From Pseudohaliea sp964438205 (lineage in GTDB: Bacteria > Pseudomonadota > Gammaproteobacteria > Pseudomonadales > Halieaceae), in the NCBI GenBank assembly GCA_964438205.1, contig CAYTJQ010000012.1, positions 1 through 64,000 of the forward strand: DNA of 64,000 bases, in the 5' to 3' direction. Position 1 is the first letter of the stretch. Each line of letters starts with the position of its first letter. Positions 45,909 through 56,836 of the stretch are shown here, one piece after another. A program made the position numbers and the translations under genes. The notes beneath the pieces are model-generated. The model had not been told where the DNA came from, did no database searches, and saw only the letters and a list, made by a program, of their open reading frames with translations.

Positions 45909-46337
45909 ATGAAACAGGCACAGGCGGGTGACACCGTGCGCATCCACTACAGCGGCACGCTCGACGACGGCACGCAGTTCGACACGTCGGAAGGCAGCGA
46001 TCCGCTCGAGTTTGCCGTCGGCAGCGGCATGGTGATTGCCGGCTTCGACAAGGCCGTGGAGGGCATGGCCGTCGGTGAAAGCAAGTCCGTGAAGATCCCG
46101 CCGGAGGAGGCCTACGGCCCCCGGCACGACCAGCTCGTGCAGGAAGTACCCAAGAGCACGCTGCCGGACGACATCGCACCCGCCGTGGGCATGCAGCTGC
46201 AGGGCAAGAGTGCCGATGGGCAGGTCATGAACCTCGTCGTCACCGACGTGGGTGAAGCAGAAATCACCGTGGATGCCAACCACCCGCTGGCTGGTGAGGA
46301 GCTGACCTTCGACATCGAGCTGGTCGATATCGTCTGA
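45909..46337 (+). CDS. FKBP-type peptidyl-prolyl isomerase (SlyD-like)
   Basis: 142 aa, cytoplasmic. FKBP core with VRIHYSGTLDDGTQFDTSEG and FAVGSGMVIAGFDKAVEGMAVGESKSVKIPPEEAYGPRHD, followed by an IF-domain insert (about 72-122) and LAGEELTFDIELVDIV. The insert-in-flap layout is that of SlyD/FkpB, but the His-rich metal-binding tail of SlyD is absent. Start ATG 45909 with gaggagg upstream. Confidence 0.93.
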   Translation: MKQAQAGDTVRIHYSGTLDDGTQFDTSEGSDPLEFAVGSGMVIAGFDKAVEGMAVGESKSVKIPPEEAYGPRHDQLVQEVPKSTLPDDIAPAVGMQLQGKSADGQVMNLVVTDVGEAEITVDANHPLAGEELTFDIELVDIV

Positions 46338-46643
46338 AGCGATGCGCCGCCCTTGAGTGCGGCGGCGCGGTGCCTATCATGGGACCTACCCCGGGGCGGG
46401 CCCGGGGGCGTTGCCCATTTCAGGTTGTCACGCCATGCCCAGTTCAAGGTCCAACCCGGGGCCGAGGCCGGGCCGGAACATGAGCTCCGGCCCCGCCCGA
46501 CCATCCGCGCTCAACGCCCTGCAGCGCAGCCTGGGAGACCGCGAGCAGGGGTAAGAGGCGGCCGTCGGGTTCAGCTTCGGCCGCACCCGGGCGTCCAGGG
46601 GCGGGTCCCCGGTCCCGGCAGCTGCTCCGGCTTCAATGGCTAT
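46338..46643. other. Intergenic region without a supported gene
   Basis: About 300 bp after the FKBP gene. It starts with a GC hairpin (gcgccgc...gcggcgc, 46344-46368) without a T-tract, which may still end transcription. No open frame in it looks coding. Confidence 0.5.
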
Positions 46644-46672
46644 TGACGATAATGATTATCATTTTTATCCGT
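46644..46672 (+). promoter_or_regulatory. Fur box overlapping a promoter, upstream of the DUF2061 gene
   Basis: gataatgattatcattttt (46648-46666) matches the 19-bp Fur consensus GATAATGATAATCATTATC at 16 positions. A candidate -35 TTGACG (46644-46649) and a poor -10 TATCCG (46667-46672) are 17 bp apart with the Fur box between, the geometry expected for iron-dependent repression. The next gene starts at 46731. Confidence 0.8.
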
Positions 46673-46730
46673 TTCCCCGCTCCCCGCACGGCCGCTACAG
46701 TCTGGAGAACGACAAGGGAGGAAACGCATC

Positions 46731-46916
46731 ATGGCTGGAAAGAAAACGGTGAGTTTTGCGGCCATCCACTTCACGGTCGCTTTCGCGCTGGGCTGGCTGG
46801 TCACGGGCAGCCCCTGGCTCGGAGGCACCCTCGCGCTGCTCGAACCACTGGTCAATACGGCGGCCTTCTACCTGCACGAACGCGCCTGGCAGTCGAGCGC
46901 CGCGGCGCTGGGATAG
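46731..46916 (+). CDS. DUF2061 small membrane protein
   Basis: 61 aa with two hydrophobic segments, FAAIHFTVAFALGWLVTG and LGGTLALLEPLVNTAAFYLHERAW; the EPxxNTxxxYxHExxW ending is the DUF2061 signature. Ribosome site gggagg before the ATG at 46731. The Fur box about 70 bp upstream predicts expression under iron shortage. Function of the family is not known. Confidence 0.88.
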   Translation: MAGKKTVSFAAIHFTVAFALGWLVTGSPWLGGTLALLEPLVNTAAFYLHERAWQSSAAALG

Positions 46917-46949
46917 CGGGCGCGGGTGTCCTCCGCGGTCTCAAGCCCG

Positions 46950-47291
46950 TCAGCGCACCAGCAGCCAGCTGGCGCTGGCAATGGTCAGCACGGTGGCGCT
47001 GCCGTAGCACAGGAGCGCGACCAGGCCGTGGGGCAGGGGCACGTGCAGTTCCTGCAGGCCGTGATGCAGCCGGTGCACCGTGTGGTAGAGCGGGAGAGCG
47101 ATCACGGCGAGGATGGCCAGCTTGCCCAGCGGGTGCGCGATGAACGCATCCACGGCGTGCCAGGTGGCCACCGGCTCGCCGAAGGGGAGCAGGAAACCGG
47201 TGGCGAACACCAGTCCCGGCCCGATGAGGGCCAGCAGCATGCCGCCGGCGCCGAACAGGCTCCAGGCGATGGGTTCGTTCGACCGCTTCAC
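46950..47291 (-). CDS. frdD: Fumarate reductase subunit D (membrane anchor)
   Basis: 113 aa, three membrane helices. It contains SNEPIAWSLFGAGGMLLALIGP and LPLYHTVHRLHHGLQELH, matching the E. coli FrdD pattern. With FrdC it anchors the enzyme and binds menaquinol. GTG start at 47291 overlaps the frdC stop as GTGA. Confidence 0.92.
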   Translation of the reverse strand: MKRSNEPIAWSLFGAGGMLLALIGPGLVFATGFLLPFGEPVATWHAVDAFIAHPLGKLAILAVIALPLYHTVHRLHHGLQELHVPLPHGLVALLCYGSATVLTIASASWLLVR

Positions 47292-47686
47292 GATCCACCC
47301 CCCCCGAGGGGCCAGCTGGCCAGGGCCGCCCCGACGACCACGGCCGAGCCGATCAGCGCCGCCACCTGGTGCGCGCGCTTGGTGGTGGGACCGCTGACGC
47401 CCGGCAGCACCAGCAGCTTGGGCACGAGCTCGATCCAGGTGATCGCGTGCAGCACGCAGGCGGCCGCGGCGAGCGCGTGGAACGCGAGCCAGCCGGGGGA
47501 CTGCAGCGTTTCGAGCCAGCGGGTAAAGGCCAGCTGCCCCTGCGTGTAGCGATAGAGACCGCTGACCAGCACCAGGGCGTAGACAAAGAGCGGCAGCGCC
47601 GTCGCCTCCCGCAGCAGGTAGCGGCGGTAGGCCGGGTTGTGCTGCCACCAGTTCCAGCGCTGGGCCGGCCGCCAGGGTTTACGCAT
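47288..47686 (-). CDS. frdC: Fumarate reductase subunit C (membrane anchor)
   Basis: 132 aa. Three membrane helices; WWQHNPAYRRYLLREATALPLFVYAL and LHAITWIELVPKLLVL correspond to the E. coli FrdC sequence with its LREGTAVP and TWFELAPK motifs. No haem ligands, as in the haem-free frd type. Overlaps frdB by 8 bp. Confidence 0.92.
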   Translation of the reverse strand: MRKPWRPAQRWNWWQHNPAYRRYLLREATALPLFVYALVLVSGLYRYTQGQLAFTRWLETLQSPGWLAFHALAAAACVLHAITWIELVPKLLVLPGVSGPTTKRAHQVAALIGSAVVVGAALASWPLGGGGS

Positions 47687-48434
47687 CGCGCTTGCCTCCC
47701 GCGAGCCGGAGCAGGTTCAGCCCGTAGTTGATGGTGGAGGCGACCTTGCCCCGGTTCACGGCCTGGGCCGGATCCACGTCCTTCGGGCACACCTCCGAGC
47801 AGTAGCCCACGAAGGTGCAGCGCCAGACGCCCTCGTCGGCATTCAGGGCGGCCATGCGCTCGCTGCTGCCGTCGTCGCGGGAGTCGAGGTTGTAGCGCAG
47901 CGCCAGGGTCAGCGCCGCCGGCCCCAGGAAGCTGTCGTCGCGCCCGAACTGCGGGCAGGCGGCGTAGCAGAGGCCGCAGTTGATGCACTGGCTGAACTGC
48001 TGGTAGCGCTCGAGTTCCGCCGGCGTCTGCCGGTATTCGCCCTCCGCCAGCGGGCGTTCGGCCTCGTGGGTCATCCAGGGCTTCACCGTTTCCAGGTGGT
48101 CCATGAAGCCCTCGAGGTCGACGATGAGGTCGCGCTCGACGGGGAAGTGGTCCAGGGCCCGCAGGTGCAGCTCGCCGCGGTCCGCGAACTCGCGCAGGAA
48201 GGTCTTGCAGCCGAGCCGCGGCTCGCCGTCGATCATGACACCGCAGCTGCCACAGATGGCCATGCGGCAGGACCAGCGGTAGGACAGCGTCGGGTCCAGC
48301 TCGTCCTTGATGTAGTTGAGGGCCTCGAGGACGGACAGGTCCGCGCTCAGCGGCACGTCGTAGCGCTGCTCCGCCGGCGCTTCGTCCTCGCCGGGGCGGT
48401 AGCGGGCCACGTAGAGGGCGATCGTTTCGCTCAT
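47679..48434 (-). CDS. frdB: Fumarate reductase iron-sulfur subunit
   Basis: 251 aa. The N-terminal [2Fe-2S] domain has SCRMAICGSCGVMIDG and LGCKTF; the C-terminal domain has CINCGLCYAACP for [4Fe-4S] and CTFVGYCSEVCPKDVDP for [3Fe-4S]. It carries electrons from quinol to FrdA. Start ATG overlaps the frdA stop (ATGA). Confidence 0.95.
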   Translation of the reverse strand: MSETIALYVARYRPGEDEAPAEQRYDVPLSADLSVLEALNYIKDELDPTLSYRWSCRMAICGSCGVMIDGEPRLGCKTFLREFADRGELHLRALDHFPVERDLIVDLEGFMDHLETVKPWMTHEAERPLAEGEYRQTPAELERYQQFSQCINCGLCYAACPQFGRDDSFLGPAALTLALRYNLDSRDDGSSERMAALNADEGVWRCTFVGYCSEVCPKDVDPAQAVNRGKVASTINYGLNLLRLAGGKRDA

Positions 48435-50206
48435 TGCGCCGCCTCCTTCGCGCGTGCGGCGCCACCGTAGAGGCGCTCGCCGGGCTGGGAACGGGTGATG
48501 TTCACGTCCTGCCAGTCCACCACGGGTGCACCGGCGGCGCGGTAGTGCGCGAGGCTGTGCTTCAGGAAGTGGCTGTCATCGCGCACCGGATAGTCCTCGG
48601 GGCGCTGGTGGCTGCCGCGGGACTCGCGGCGGGCCAGGGCCGCGGCGGTCATGGCCTCGGCCACGTCGAGGAGAAAGCCGAGCTCGATGGCCGACAGCCA
48701 CTCGGTGTTGAAGACGAGGCTGTCGTCCTCGAGCCGAAGCCGTCCATAGCGCTCCCTAAGGTCGCGGAGCGTTGCCGCGGTCTTCTCCATGGCGGCGGGC
48801 ATGCGCTGGATGCCGACGCCGGCCTCCATGGCCTCGGCCATGGCGTTGCGCAGGTCCGCGAGCTTCTCCGTGCCCTGCCGTGCGCGCAGCGCGTCCCAGC
48901 GCGCCGCGTTTTCCCGCGCCTGCGCGAGCAGCTCGTCCTCCGGCGGCGTATTGCCGGCCCGGGCTGCGGCGGCGGCCTCTTCACCGGCGACGCGCCCGAA
49001 GACGGAAAGCTCGGCCAGGGAATTGGAGCCGAGCCGATTGGCGCCGTGGAGCCCCACGCTGGCGCATTCGCCGGCGGCGAACAGGCCGGGCAGGGCGGTG
49101 GCGGTGCGTCCGTCGGTCTGGATGCCGCCCATGGTGTAGTGGGCGGTGGGGCGCACCGGGATCGGTTCGTGCACCGGGTCGACGTCGATGTAGGTGCGGG
49201 CCAGCTCCCGGATGAACGGCAGGCGCTCGTTGATGCGCGCCTCGCCCAGGTGGCGGAGGTCGAGGTTGACCGCCTCGCCGCGCGGCGAGGCGAGCGTGCG
49301 CCCGGCCTGGGACTCGTGCCAGAAGGCCTGGCTCACCTTGTCCCGGGGCCCGAGCTCCATGGTCTTGTTCTGCGGCGCGCCGAGCGGCGTCTCGGGGCCG
49401 AGGCCGTAGTCCTGCAGGTAGCGGTAGCCGGCGCTGTTGGTCAGCACGCCCCCCTCGCCGCGGGCGGCCTCGGTGATCAGGATGCCCGAGCCCGGCAGCC
49501 CCGTGGGGTGGTACTGGACGAACTCCATGTCGCGCAGGGGTACGCCCTGGCGGTACGCCATCGCCATGCCGTCGCCGGTGACGATACCGCCGTTGGTGTT
49601 GTAGCGGTAGACCCGCGCGGCCCCGCCGGTCGCGATGATCACCGCCGGGGCGAGGAGCGCGACGGTGTCGCCGCTCGCCATGTGGATGCCCTGCACGCCG
49701 CCGCAGTGCCCGTCGGCAACCAGCAGGTCGGTGCAGAACAGCTCGTCGAAGCGGCGGATGGACGGGAACTTGAGCGAGGTCTGGAACAGCGTGTGCAGGA
49801 TGTGGAAGCCGGTCTTGTCGGCGGCGAACCAGGTGCGCTCGATCTTCATGCCGCCGAAGGCGCGGACGTTCACCCGGCCGTCGGGTTTGCGGCTCCAGGG
49901 GCAGCCCCAGTGCTCGAGGCGCAGGTTCTCCTCCGTGGCGTGGCGCACGAAGTACTCGACCACGTCCTGGTCACAGAGCCAGTCGCCGCCGGAGACCGTG
50001 TCGTCGAAGTGGTTGTCCAGGGAATCGTGGTCCTGGACCACGCCGGCGCAGCCGCCCTCGGCCGCCACCGTGTGGCTGCGCATCGGGTAGACCTTGGAGA
50101 CGAGCGCGATGTCCAGGGTCGGCTCCGCCTCGGCCGCGGCGATGGCCGCCCGCAGGCCGGCGCCGCCCCCGCCGATGATCACGATGTCTGCGCGCTCCTG
50201 CCGCAT
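48431..50206 (-). CDS. frdA: Fumarate reductase flavoprotein subunit
   Basis: 591 aa. Reduces fumarate to succinate as terminal step of anaerobic respiration. FAD motif IVIIGGGGAGLRAAIAAAE, the covalent flavin His in PMRSHTVAAEGG, substrate-site HPTGLPGSGILITEAARGEGG and the capping AGECASVGLHGANRLGSNSL are present. The order A-B-C-D and the haem-free anchors identify fumarate reductase and not succinate dehydrogenase. The ATG at 50206 gives the normal N-terminus; a TTG six codons upstream is possible. An FNR-like site precedes it. Confidence 0.94.
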   Translation of the reverse strand: MRQERADIVIIGGGGAGLRAAIAAAEAEPTLDIALVSKVYPMRSHTVAAEGGCAGVVQDHDSLDNHFDDTVSGGDWLCDQDVVEYFVRHATEENLRLEHWGCPWSRKPDGRVNVRAFGGMKIERTWFAADKTGFHILHTLFQTSLKFPSIRRFDELFCTDLLVADGHCGGVQGIHMASGDTVALLAPAVIIATGGAARVYRYNTNGGIVTGDGMAMAYRQGVPLRDMEFVQYHPTGLPGSGILITEAARGEGGVLTNSAGYRYLQDYGLGPETPLGAPQNKTMELGPRDKVSQAFWHESQAGRTLASPRGEAVNLDLRHLGEARINERLPFIRELARTYIDVDPVHEPIPVRPTAHYTMGGIQTDGRTATALPGLFAAGECASVGLHGANRLGSNSLAELSVFGRVAGEEAAAAARAGNTPPEDELLAQARENAARWDALRARQGTEKLADLRNAMAEAMEAGVGIQRMPAAMEKTAATLRDLRERYGRLRLEDDSLVFNTEWLSAIELGFLLDVAEAMTAAALARRESRGSHQRPEDYPVRDDSHFLKHSLAHYRAAGAPVVDWQDVNITRSQPGERLYGGAARAKEAAQ

Positions 50207-50244
50207 TCTGGGATCTCTCGTCAATCGAGGGGGAGAGTGTAACG

Positions 50245-50296
50245 AAGCCGGGCGCCGACGGTCAGGTCGGCGCGGCTTTACCTTGATTTAGGTCAG
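50245..50296 (-). promoter_or_regulatory. FNR/Anr-like site and long hairpin upstream of frdA
   Basis: TTGATttagGTCAG (50283-50296) matches 8 of 10 defined bases of the FNR consensus TTGAT-N4-ATCAA. Next to it, 50245-50278 forms a 13-bp inverted repeat with a 2-base bulge (aagcc..gcgccgac / gtcggcgcggctt). A possible -10, TACACT, lies at 50236-50241 on the minus strand, which would put the FNR site near -60. Anaerobic activation of frd would be expected. Confidence 0.55.
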
Positions 50297-50473
50297 GGCC
50301 CGCCGCGGTGCAGGGCTTCGAGGCGGTGGGCGATCCGAAGCAGCGTGTGGTCCTCGCCGCGCCGGGCCGCGGCATCGGGTTCTCCGTCGCCATTCGGGGG
50401 GCATTTGACGTTAGCACCGGCCCGGGTGACTATCCAGCGTACTCTCGTTGCCTGGAAAGTACGGAGCGTTGTC

Positions 50474-50890
50474 ATGGTTCACATCGACCCCACCCGCGAG
50501 CAGTTCGAGGCCTTCAAGGCGCTGCCGCGGGATACCCCCATCCTCATGCTCAACCTGATCCGCCTCAAGGAAACGGTGACGTATCCGGATGGCGAGACCG
50601 TGAGCGGCGCCGAGGCCTACCGACGCTACGGCGAGTACAGCGGGCCGATCTTCCGCGGCCTCGGCGGCGAGATCGTCTGGCGCGGCACCTGGGAAGCCAT
50701 GGTGATCGGGCCCGACGACAAGCAGTGGGATATCGCCTTCGTGGCCCGCTATCCCGACGCCGGTGCCTTCATGGCCATGGTCACGAACCCCGATTACCAG
50801 GCAATCGTCCACCACCGCACCCTGGCGGTGGAGGACAGCCGCCTCATGCGTTTCGGCGAGGGCGCCGGGGGCGAGGGGTTCGCCGGCTGA
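50474..50890 (+). CDS. DUF1330 family protein
   Basis: 138 aa, dimeric alpha-beta barrel type. LPRDTPILMLNLIRLKETVTYPDG, SGAEAYRRYGEYSGPIFRGLGGEIVW and IAFVARYPDAGAFMAMVTNPDYQAIVHHRTLAVEDSRLMR-type order are typical. Function of the family is unknown. ATG at 50474; transcription is divergent from frdA. Confidence 0.85.
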   Translation: MVHIDPTREQFEAFKALPRDTPILMLNLIRLKETVTYPDGETVSGAEAYRRYGEYSGPIFRGLGGEIVWRGTWEAMVIGPDDKQWDIAFVARYPDAGAFMAMVTNPDYQAIVHHRTLAVEDSRLMRFGEGAGGEGFAG

Positions 50891-51001
50891 TCCCCGGCGA
50901 CCGCGGATCGCCCAGCAGGCCGCGACGGGCCAGGCCGGCAACCTCTCCCCGCCGGCGTGCAACCCCCGCTCCTTTCATGAACGTTCAGGAGGCAACAGGC
51001 G

Positions 51002-52201
51002 ATGATTCGCAAACTGAACCCCCGTCCGGCCTTTTGCCTGACCTGTGTCCTGCTGGTGCTGACGTCCCCTGCCCGGGCCGTATACCCGCACGAGGACGAG
51101 CCCATCGGCTCCGTGCGCGAGGTCTACGACGGCCGGCTCCTGCCGGATATCCAGGTCAACACCTTCCGCAATATCCACCGGCTCTTTCCCACGCGCACGG
51201 TGCGCGCCGCCGAGTCGCCGCGGCCGCTGCCGCCGGCTGCGGAAACGCTGGGCAACTTCCGCTTCGAGTCCCGCGGCCGCGACTGGGATCTTTACGACTA
51301 TCTCTCGGTCAACCGCGTGGCCGGCATGCTGGTGCTCAAGGAGGGCGAGGTCGCCTTCGAGTACTACGGCCTCGGCAATGGCCCCGACACACGCTGGATG
51401 TCCATGTCGGTGGTCAAGTCCATGACCGCCACGCTCGTGGGCATGGCGATTCGCGACGGCTACATCGACAGCCTCGATGACACGCTCGAGCGCTACCTGC
51501 CGCGCTTCGAAGGCAGCGCCTACGACGGGGTCACCGTGCGCCAATTGCTGCAGATGGCCTCGGGCGTGCGCTGGAACGAGACCTACACGGACCCGGCCTC
51601 GGACCGGCGCGCGATGCTCGAGGCGCAGCTGGACCAGGAGCCCGGCGCTATCCTCGACCTCATGGCGTCACTGCCGCGCGCAGCAAAGCCGGGCACGCGC
51701 TGGAACTACAGCACCGGGGAAACCCAGGTCGTGGGCGCCCTGGTTGCCGCGGCCACCGGCCGGCCCGTGGCCGAGTACCTCTCGGAGAAGCTCTGGCAGC
51801 CCGCGGGCATGGCCGCGGATGCCACCTGGTGGCTCGCCTCCCCCGGCGGGCTGGAGATCGGCGGCAGCGGCCTGTCGGCAACGCTCCGGGACTATGCGCG
51901 CTTTGGCCAGTTCATGCTCGAGGGCGGGCTCGTTGAGGACGAACCGACGCTGCCCGACGGCTGGATCGAGGCCGCGACCGGGCCCCAGCGCATCGGTGGC
52001 GAGACGGTGGAGTACGGCTACATGTGGTGGTCCCTCGACGAGGGCGCCTACGCCGCCATCGGTATCTTCGGGCAGTTCGTCTACGTGCACCCGGCGGACC
52101 GGCTGGTGGTGGCCCTGTGGAGCGCCCAGCCCAAGCCCGAGGGCACCGACGCGATCGACGAGTACGAGTTCTTCAACGCCCTCGCCGCCGCCCTGCGCTG
52201 A
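51002..52201 (+). CDS. Exported serine hydrolase, beta-lactamase (class C) family
   Basis: 399 aa. Signal peptide about 1-26 (FCLTCVLLVLTSPARA). Active-site SxxK is SVVK (in WMSMSVVKSM) and the second motif YxN/S is YSTG; the third triad motif lies near GQFVYVHP. Members act as esterases, D-peptidases or beta-lactamases; the N-terminal 80 residues are not in the core fold. Ribosome site aggaggc before ATG 51002. Substrate unknown. Confidence 0.9.
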   Translation: MIRKLNPRPAFCLTCVLLVLTSPARAVYPHEDEPIGSVREVYDGRLLPDIQVNTFRNIHRLFPTRTVRAAESPRPLPPAAETLGNFRFESRGRDWDLYDYLSVNRVAGMLVLKEGEVAFEYYGLGNGPDTRWMSMSVVKSMTATLVGMAIRDGYIDSLDDTLERYLPRFEGSAYDGVTVRQLLQMASGVRWNETYTDPASDRRAMLEAQLDQEPGAILDLMASLPRAAKPGTRWNYSTGETQVVGALVAAATGRPVAEYLSEKLWQPAGMAADATWWLASPGGLEIGGSGLSATLRDYARFGQFMLEGGLVEDEPTLPDGWIEAATGPQRIGGETVEYGYMWWSLDEGAYAAIGIFGQFVYVHPADRLVVALWSAQPKPEGTDAIDEYEFFNALAAALR

Positions 52202-52287
52202 CCGGGCCGGTCACAGCGCCAGACGGGTTTCCATCCCGACGGCGGTTGACCCGCTGCAGGGCCTCGGCGTGGCGCTCGAGACCCCAG

Positions 52288-54282
<1,995 letters not shown>

Positions 54283-54519
54283 GCAGGAACTCCCTTGCGG
54301 TTGGCGTGCCTGTCGTTATTGTTCTCTCACGATAGCACCTCGCTGCAGAGCTGGGGAAGCGGTTGCGATCGAGCTCCCCAGTGCGGCCGGCCCCCGACGG
54401 TAGCCGTTGCGGAAGCTTGCGAAGAACCGCTCTCGCCGCGACGCGGTGGGTGGCTCCCCGACCCTGTCGGCGCGTGGGCGCGCCTCCCACAGAGCCCCCG
54501 GAAGCGTACCAAGAGCCAC

Positions 54520-54552
54520 AAAAAAGCCCGGCCACCTTGCGGTGACCGGGCT
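54520..54552 (-). terminator. Rho-independent terminator of katG
   Basis: On the minus strand agcccggtcacc-gcaa-ggtggccgggct forms a 12-bp stem (one mismatch) and is followed by a run of six T. It lies 38 bp after the katG stop. Confidence 0.9.
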
Positions 54553-54589
54553 CGAGTGATCCGCAGCGGTGGGGCCGCCACGGGTCTCC

Positions 54590-56836
54590 TCAGCTGCGCT
54601 TAAGGTCGAAGCGGTCGGCCTGCATGACCTTGACCCAGGCGGCCACGAAATCGTTGACGAATTCCTCGTCACCGTCCGCGGAGGCGTAGGCCTCGGAGAT
54701 GGCGCGCAGTTCCGCATTGGAGCCGAACACCAGGTCGACCGGGGTGGCGGTCCACTTGACCTCGCCGCTGGCGCGGTCGCGGCCCACGTAGATACCCTCG
54801 TCGTCTTCCGACGGGGCCCAGGCCGTGTCCATGGTGAGCACATTGACAAAGAAGTCGTTGCTCAGGACGCCGGGCCGATCGGTAAACACGCCGTGCTCCA
54901 CGCCGCCCGTGTTGGCGCCGATGGCGCGCATGCCGCCGACCAGGGCGGTCATTTCCGGCACCGTCAGGCCGAGGAGGTCCGCCTTGTCGACCAGCAGGTC
55001 GGCCGGCGACAGCCGGTTGCCGGGGCCGTAGTAGTTGCGGAAACCGTCGGCCGTGGGCTCGAGCACGGCGAAGGACTCGACGTCCGTCTGCTCCTGGGTG
55101 GCATCGGCGCGCCCCGGTGCGAAGGGCACGTCGATGTCGTAGCCGGCTTCGTCCGCTGCGCGCTCGATGGCGGCGGCACCGCCGAGCACGACCAGATCGG
55201 CCAGGGACACCTGCTTCTTGTTGAACATGCCGCCTTCGAAGTCTTCCTTCACCCCTTCGAGCGTGTCGAGGACTTTCGCCAGCTCGTCCGGGTCGTTCAC
55301 CGGCCAGTCCTTCTGCGGGGCCAGGCGGATGCGGGCACCGTTGGCGCCGCCGCGCATGTCGGAGTCACGGTAGCTCGAGGCTGCCGCCCAGGCCGTGCGC
55401 ACCAGCTCGGCGTTCGAGAGGCCCGTATCGAGGATCGCGTCCTTCAGCCTGGCGATGTCCTTGTCGCCGATCAGGTCGTAGTCCACGGCCGGGATCGGGT
55501 CCTGCCACAGCAGGTCGGCGTCCGGCACGTCGTCTCCGACGTAGCGGGCCTTCGGGCCCATATCGCGGTGCGTCAGCTTGAACCACGCTTTGGCGAAGGC
55601 CAGCTCGAATTCGTCCGGGTTGTCCAGGAAACGCTTCGAGATCTTGCGGTATTCCGGGTCGGCCTTCAGCGACAGGTCGGTCGTGAACATCATCGGCGCG
55701 TGGAATTTGCCCTCCACGTGAGCGTCGGGCACGGTGCCTTCCGCCGCTCCGTCCTTCGGCTTCCACTGGATGCCGCCAGCCGGGCTTCGGGTCTGCTCCC
55801 ACTCAAAGGAGAAGAGGTTCTGCAGGTACATCATGGTCCACTGGGTCGGCGCGGCGGTCCAGGCGCCTTCGAGGCCGGCGCCGGTGGTGTCTTCGGCGTT
55901 GCCTTTGCCGCAGCTGTTCTTCCAGCCGAGGCCCTGCTGCTCTACCGAGGCTGCGGCCGGCTCCGGACCGAGGCACTCGGACGGGTCGTGGGCGCCGTGG
56001 GTCTTGCCGAAGGTATGGCCGCCGGCGATCAGGGCGACGGTTTCCTCGTCGTTCATGGCCATACGGCCGAAGCTGAGGCGGATCTGTTCTGCTGCTGCCA
56101 GCGGGTCGGGGTTGCCGCCGGGGCCTTCCGGATTCACGTAGATAAGGCCCATCTGCGTTGCGGCCAGCGGGTTCTCGAGCTCGCCTTCCTCGTCGTAGCG
56201 CTCGCGGCCGAGCATGTCTGCTTCGGGGCCCCAGTAGACGATATCGGGCTCCCAGTCATCGGCGCGGCCGCCGGCGAAGCCGAAGGTCTTGAAGCCCATG
56301 TCTTCCATGGCCACGGTGCCGGCGAGGACCATGAGGTCTGCCCAGGAGATGTTGCGGCCGTACTTCTGCTTCACCGGCCACAGCAGGCGCCGGGCCTTGT
56401 CGAGGTTGACGTTGTCGGGCCAGCTGTTGAGCGGATCAAAGCGCTGCTGCCCGCCGCCGGCACCACCGCGGCCGTCAGCGACGCGGTAGGTTCCGGCGCT
56501 GTGCCAGGCCATGCGGATGAACAGGGGGCCGTAGTGGCCGTAGTCCGCGGGCCACCAGTCCTGGGAGTCGGTCATCACCGCTCGCAGGTCTTTCTTCAGA
56601 GCGGCGAGGTCGAGGCTTGCGAAGGCTTCGGCATAGTCGAAGTCTTCACCGTAGGGGTTGGACGACGCGTCGTGGTCGCGAAGCTGGGTGAGATCCAGCT
56701 GCTCGGGCCACCAGAAGCTGTTCGGCTTGGCCTTGCCCTGCATTGTGTATTCGGCGGCGCTGCCGTGCATGTCGGCGCTTGCCGAGGCAGACATCATGGC
56801 CGCAAGGATCGCGGCGGGGAGAGTTTTTCTTACCAT
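54590..56836 (-). CDS. katG: Catalase-peroxidase with signal peptide (KatP-like)
   Basis: 748 aa. Destroys hydrogen peroxide; haem enzyme with two peroxidase-like domains. The distal site is RMAWHSAGTYR, the proximal His is in IAGGHTFGKTHG, and the Tyr of the Met-Tyr-Trp adduct is in GLIYVNPEGP. Unlike most KatG it starts with a cleavable signal, KTLPAAILAAMMSASASA, so it should act in the periplasm as KatP does. The ATG at 56836 has ggaggc upstream; an ATG 13 codons earlier lacks a site. Single gene with its own terminator. Confidence 0.94.
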   Translation of the reverse strand: MVRKTLPAAILAAMMSASASADMHGSAAEYTMQGKAKPNSFWWPEQLDLTQLRDHDASSNPYGEDFDYAEAFASLDLAALKKDLRAVMTDSQDWWPADYGHYGPLFIRMAWHSAGTYRVADGRGGAGGGQQRFDPLNSWPDNVNLDKARRLLWPVKQKYGRNISWADLMVLAGTVAMEDMGFKTFGFAGGRADDWEPDIVYWGPEADMLGRERYDEEGELENPLAATQMGLIYVNPEGPGGNPDPLAAAEQIRLSFGRMAMNDEETVALIAGGHTFGKTHGAHDPSECLGPEPAAASVEQQGLGWKNSCGKGNAEDTTGAGLEGAWTAAPTQWTMMYLQNLFSFEWEQTRSPAGGIQWKPKDGAAEGTVPDAHVEGKFHAPMMFTTDLSLKADPEYRKISKRFLDNPDEFELAFAKAWFKLTHRDMGPKARYVGDDVPDADLLWQDPIPAVDYDLIGDKDIARLKDAILDTGLSNAELVRTAWAAASSYRDSDMRGGANGARIRLAPQKDWPVNDPDELAKVLDTLEGVKEDFEGGMFNKKQVSLADLVVLGGAAAIERAADEAGYDIDVPFAPGRADATQEQTDVESFAVLEPTADGFRNYYGPGNRLSPADLLVDKADLLGLTVPEMTALVGGMRAIGANTGGVEHGVFTDRPGVLSNDFFVNVLTMDTAWAPSEDDEGIYVGRDRASGEVKWTATPVDLVFGSNAELRAISEAYASADGDEEFVNDFVAAWVKVMQADRFDLKRS

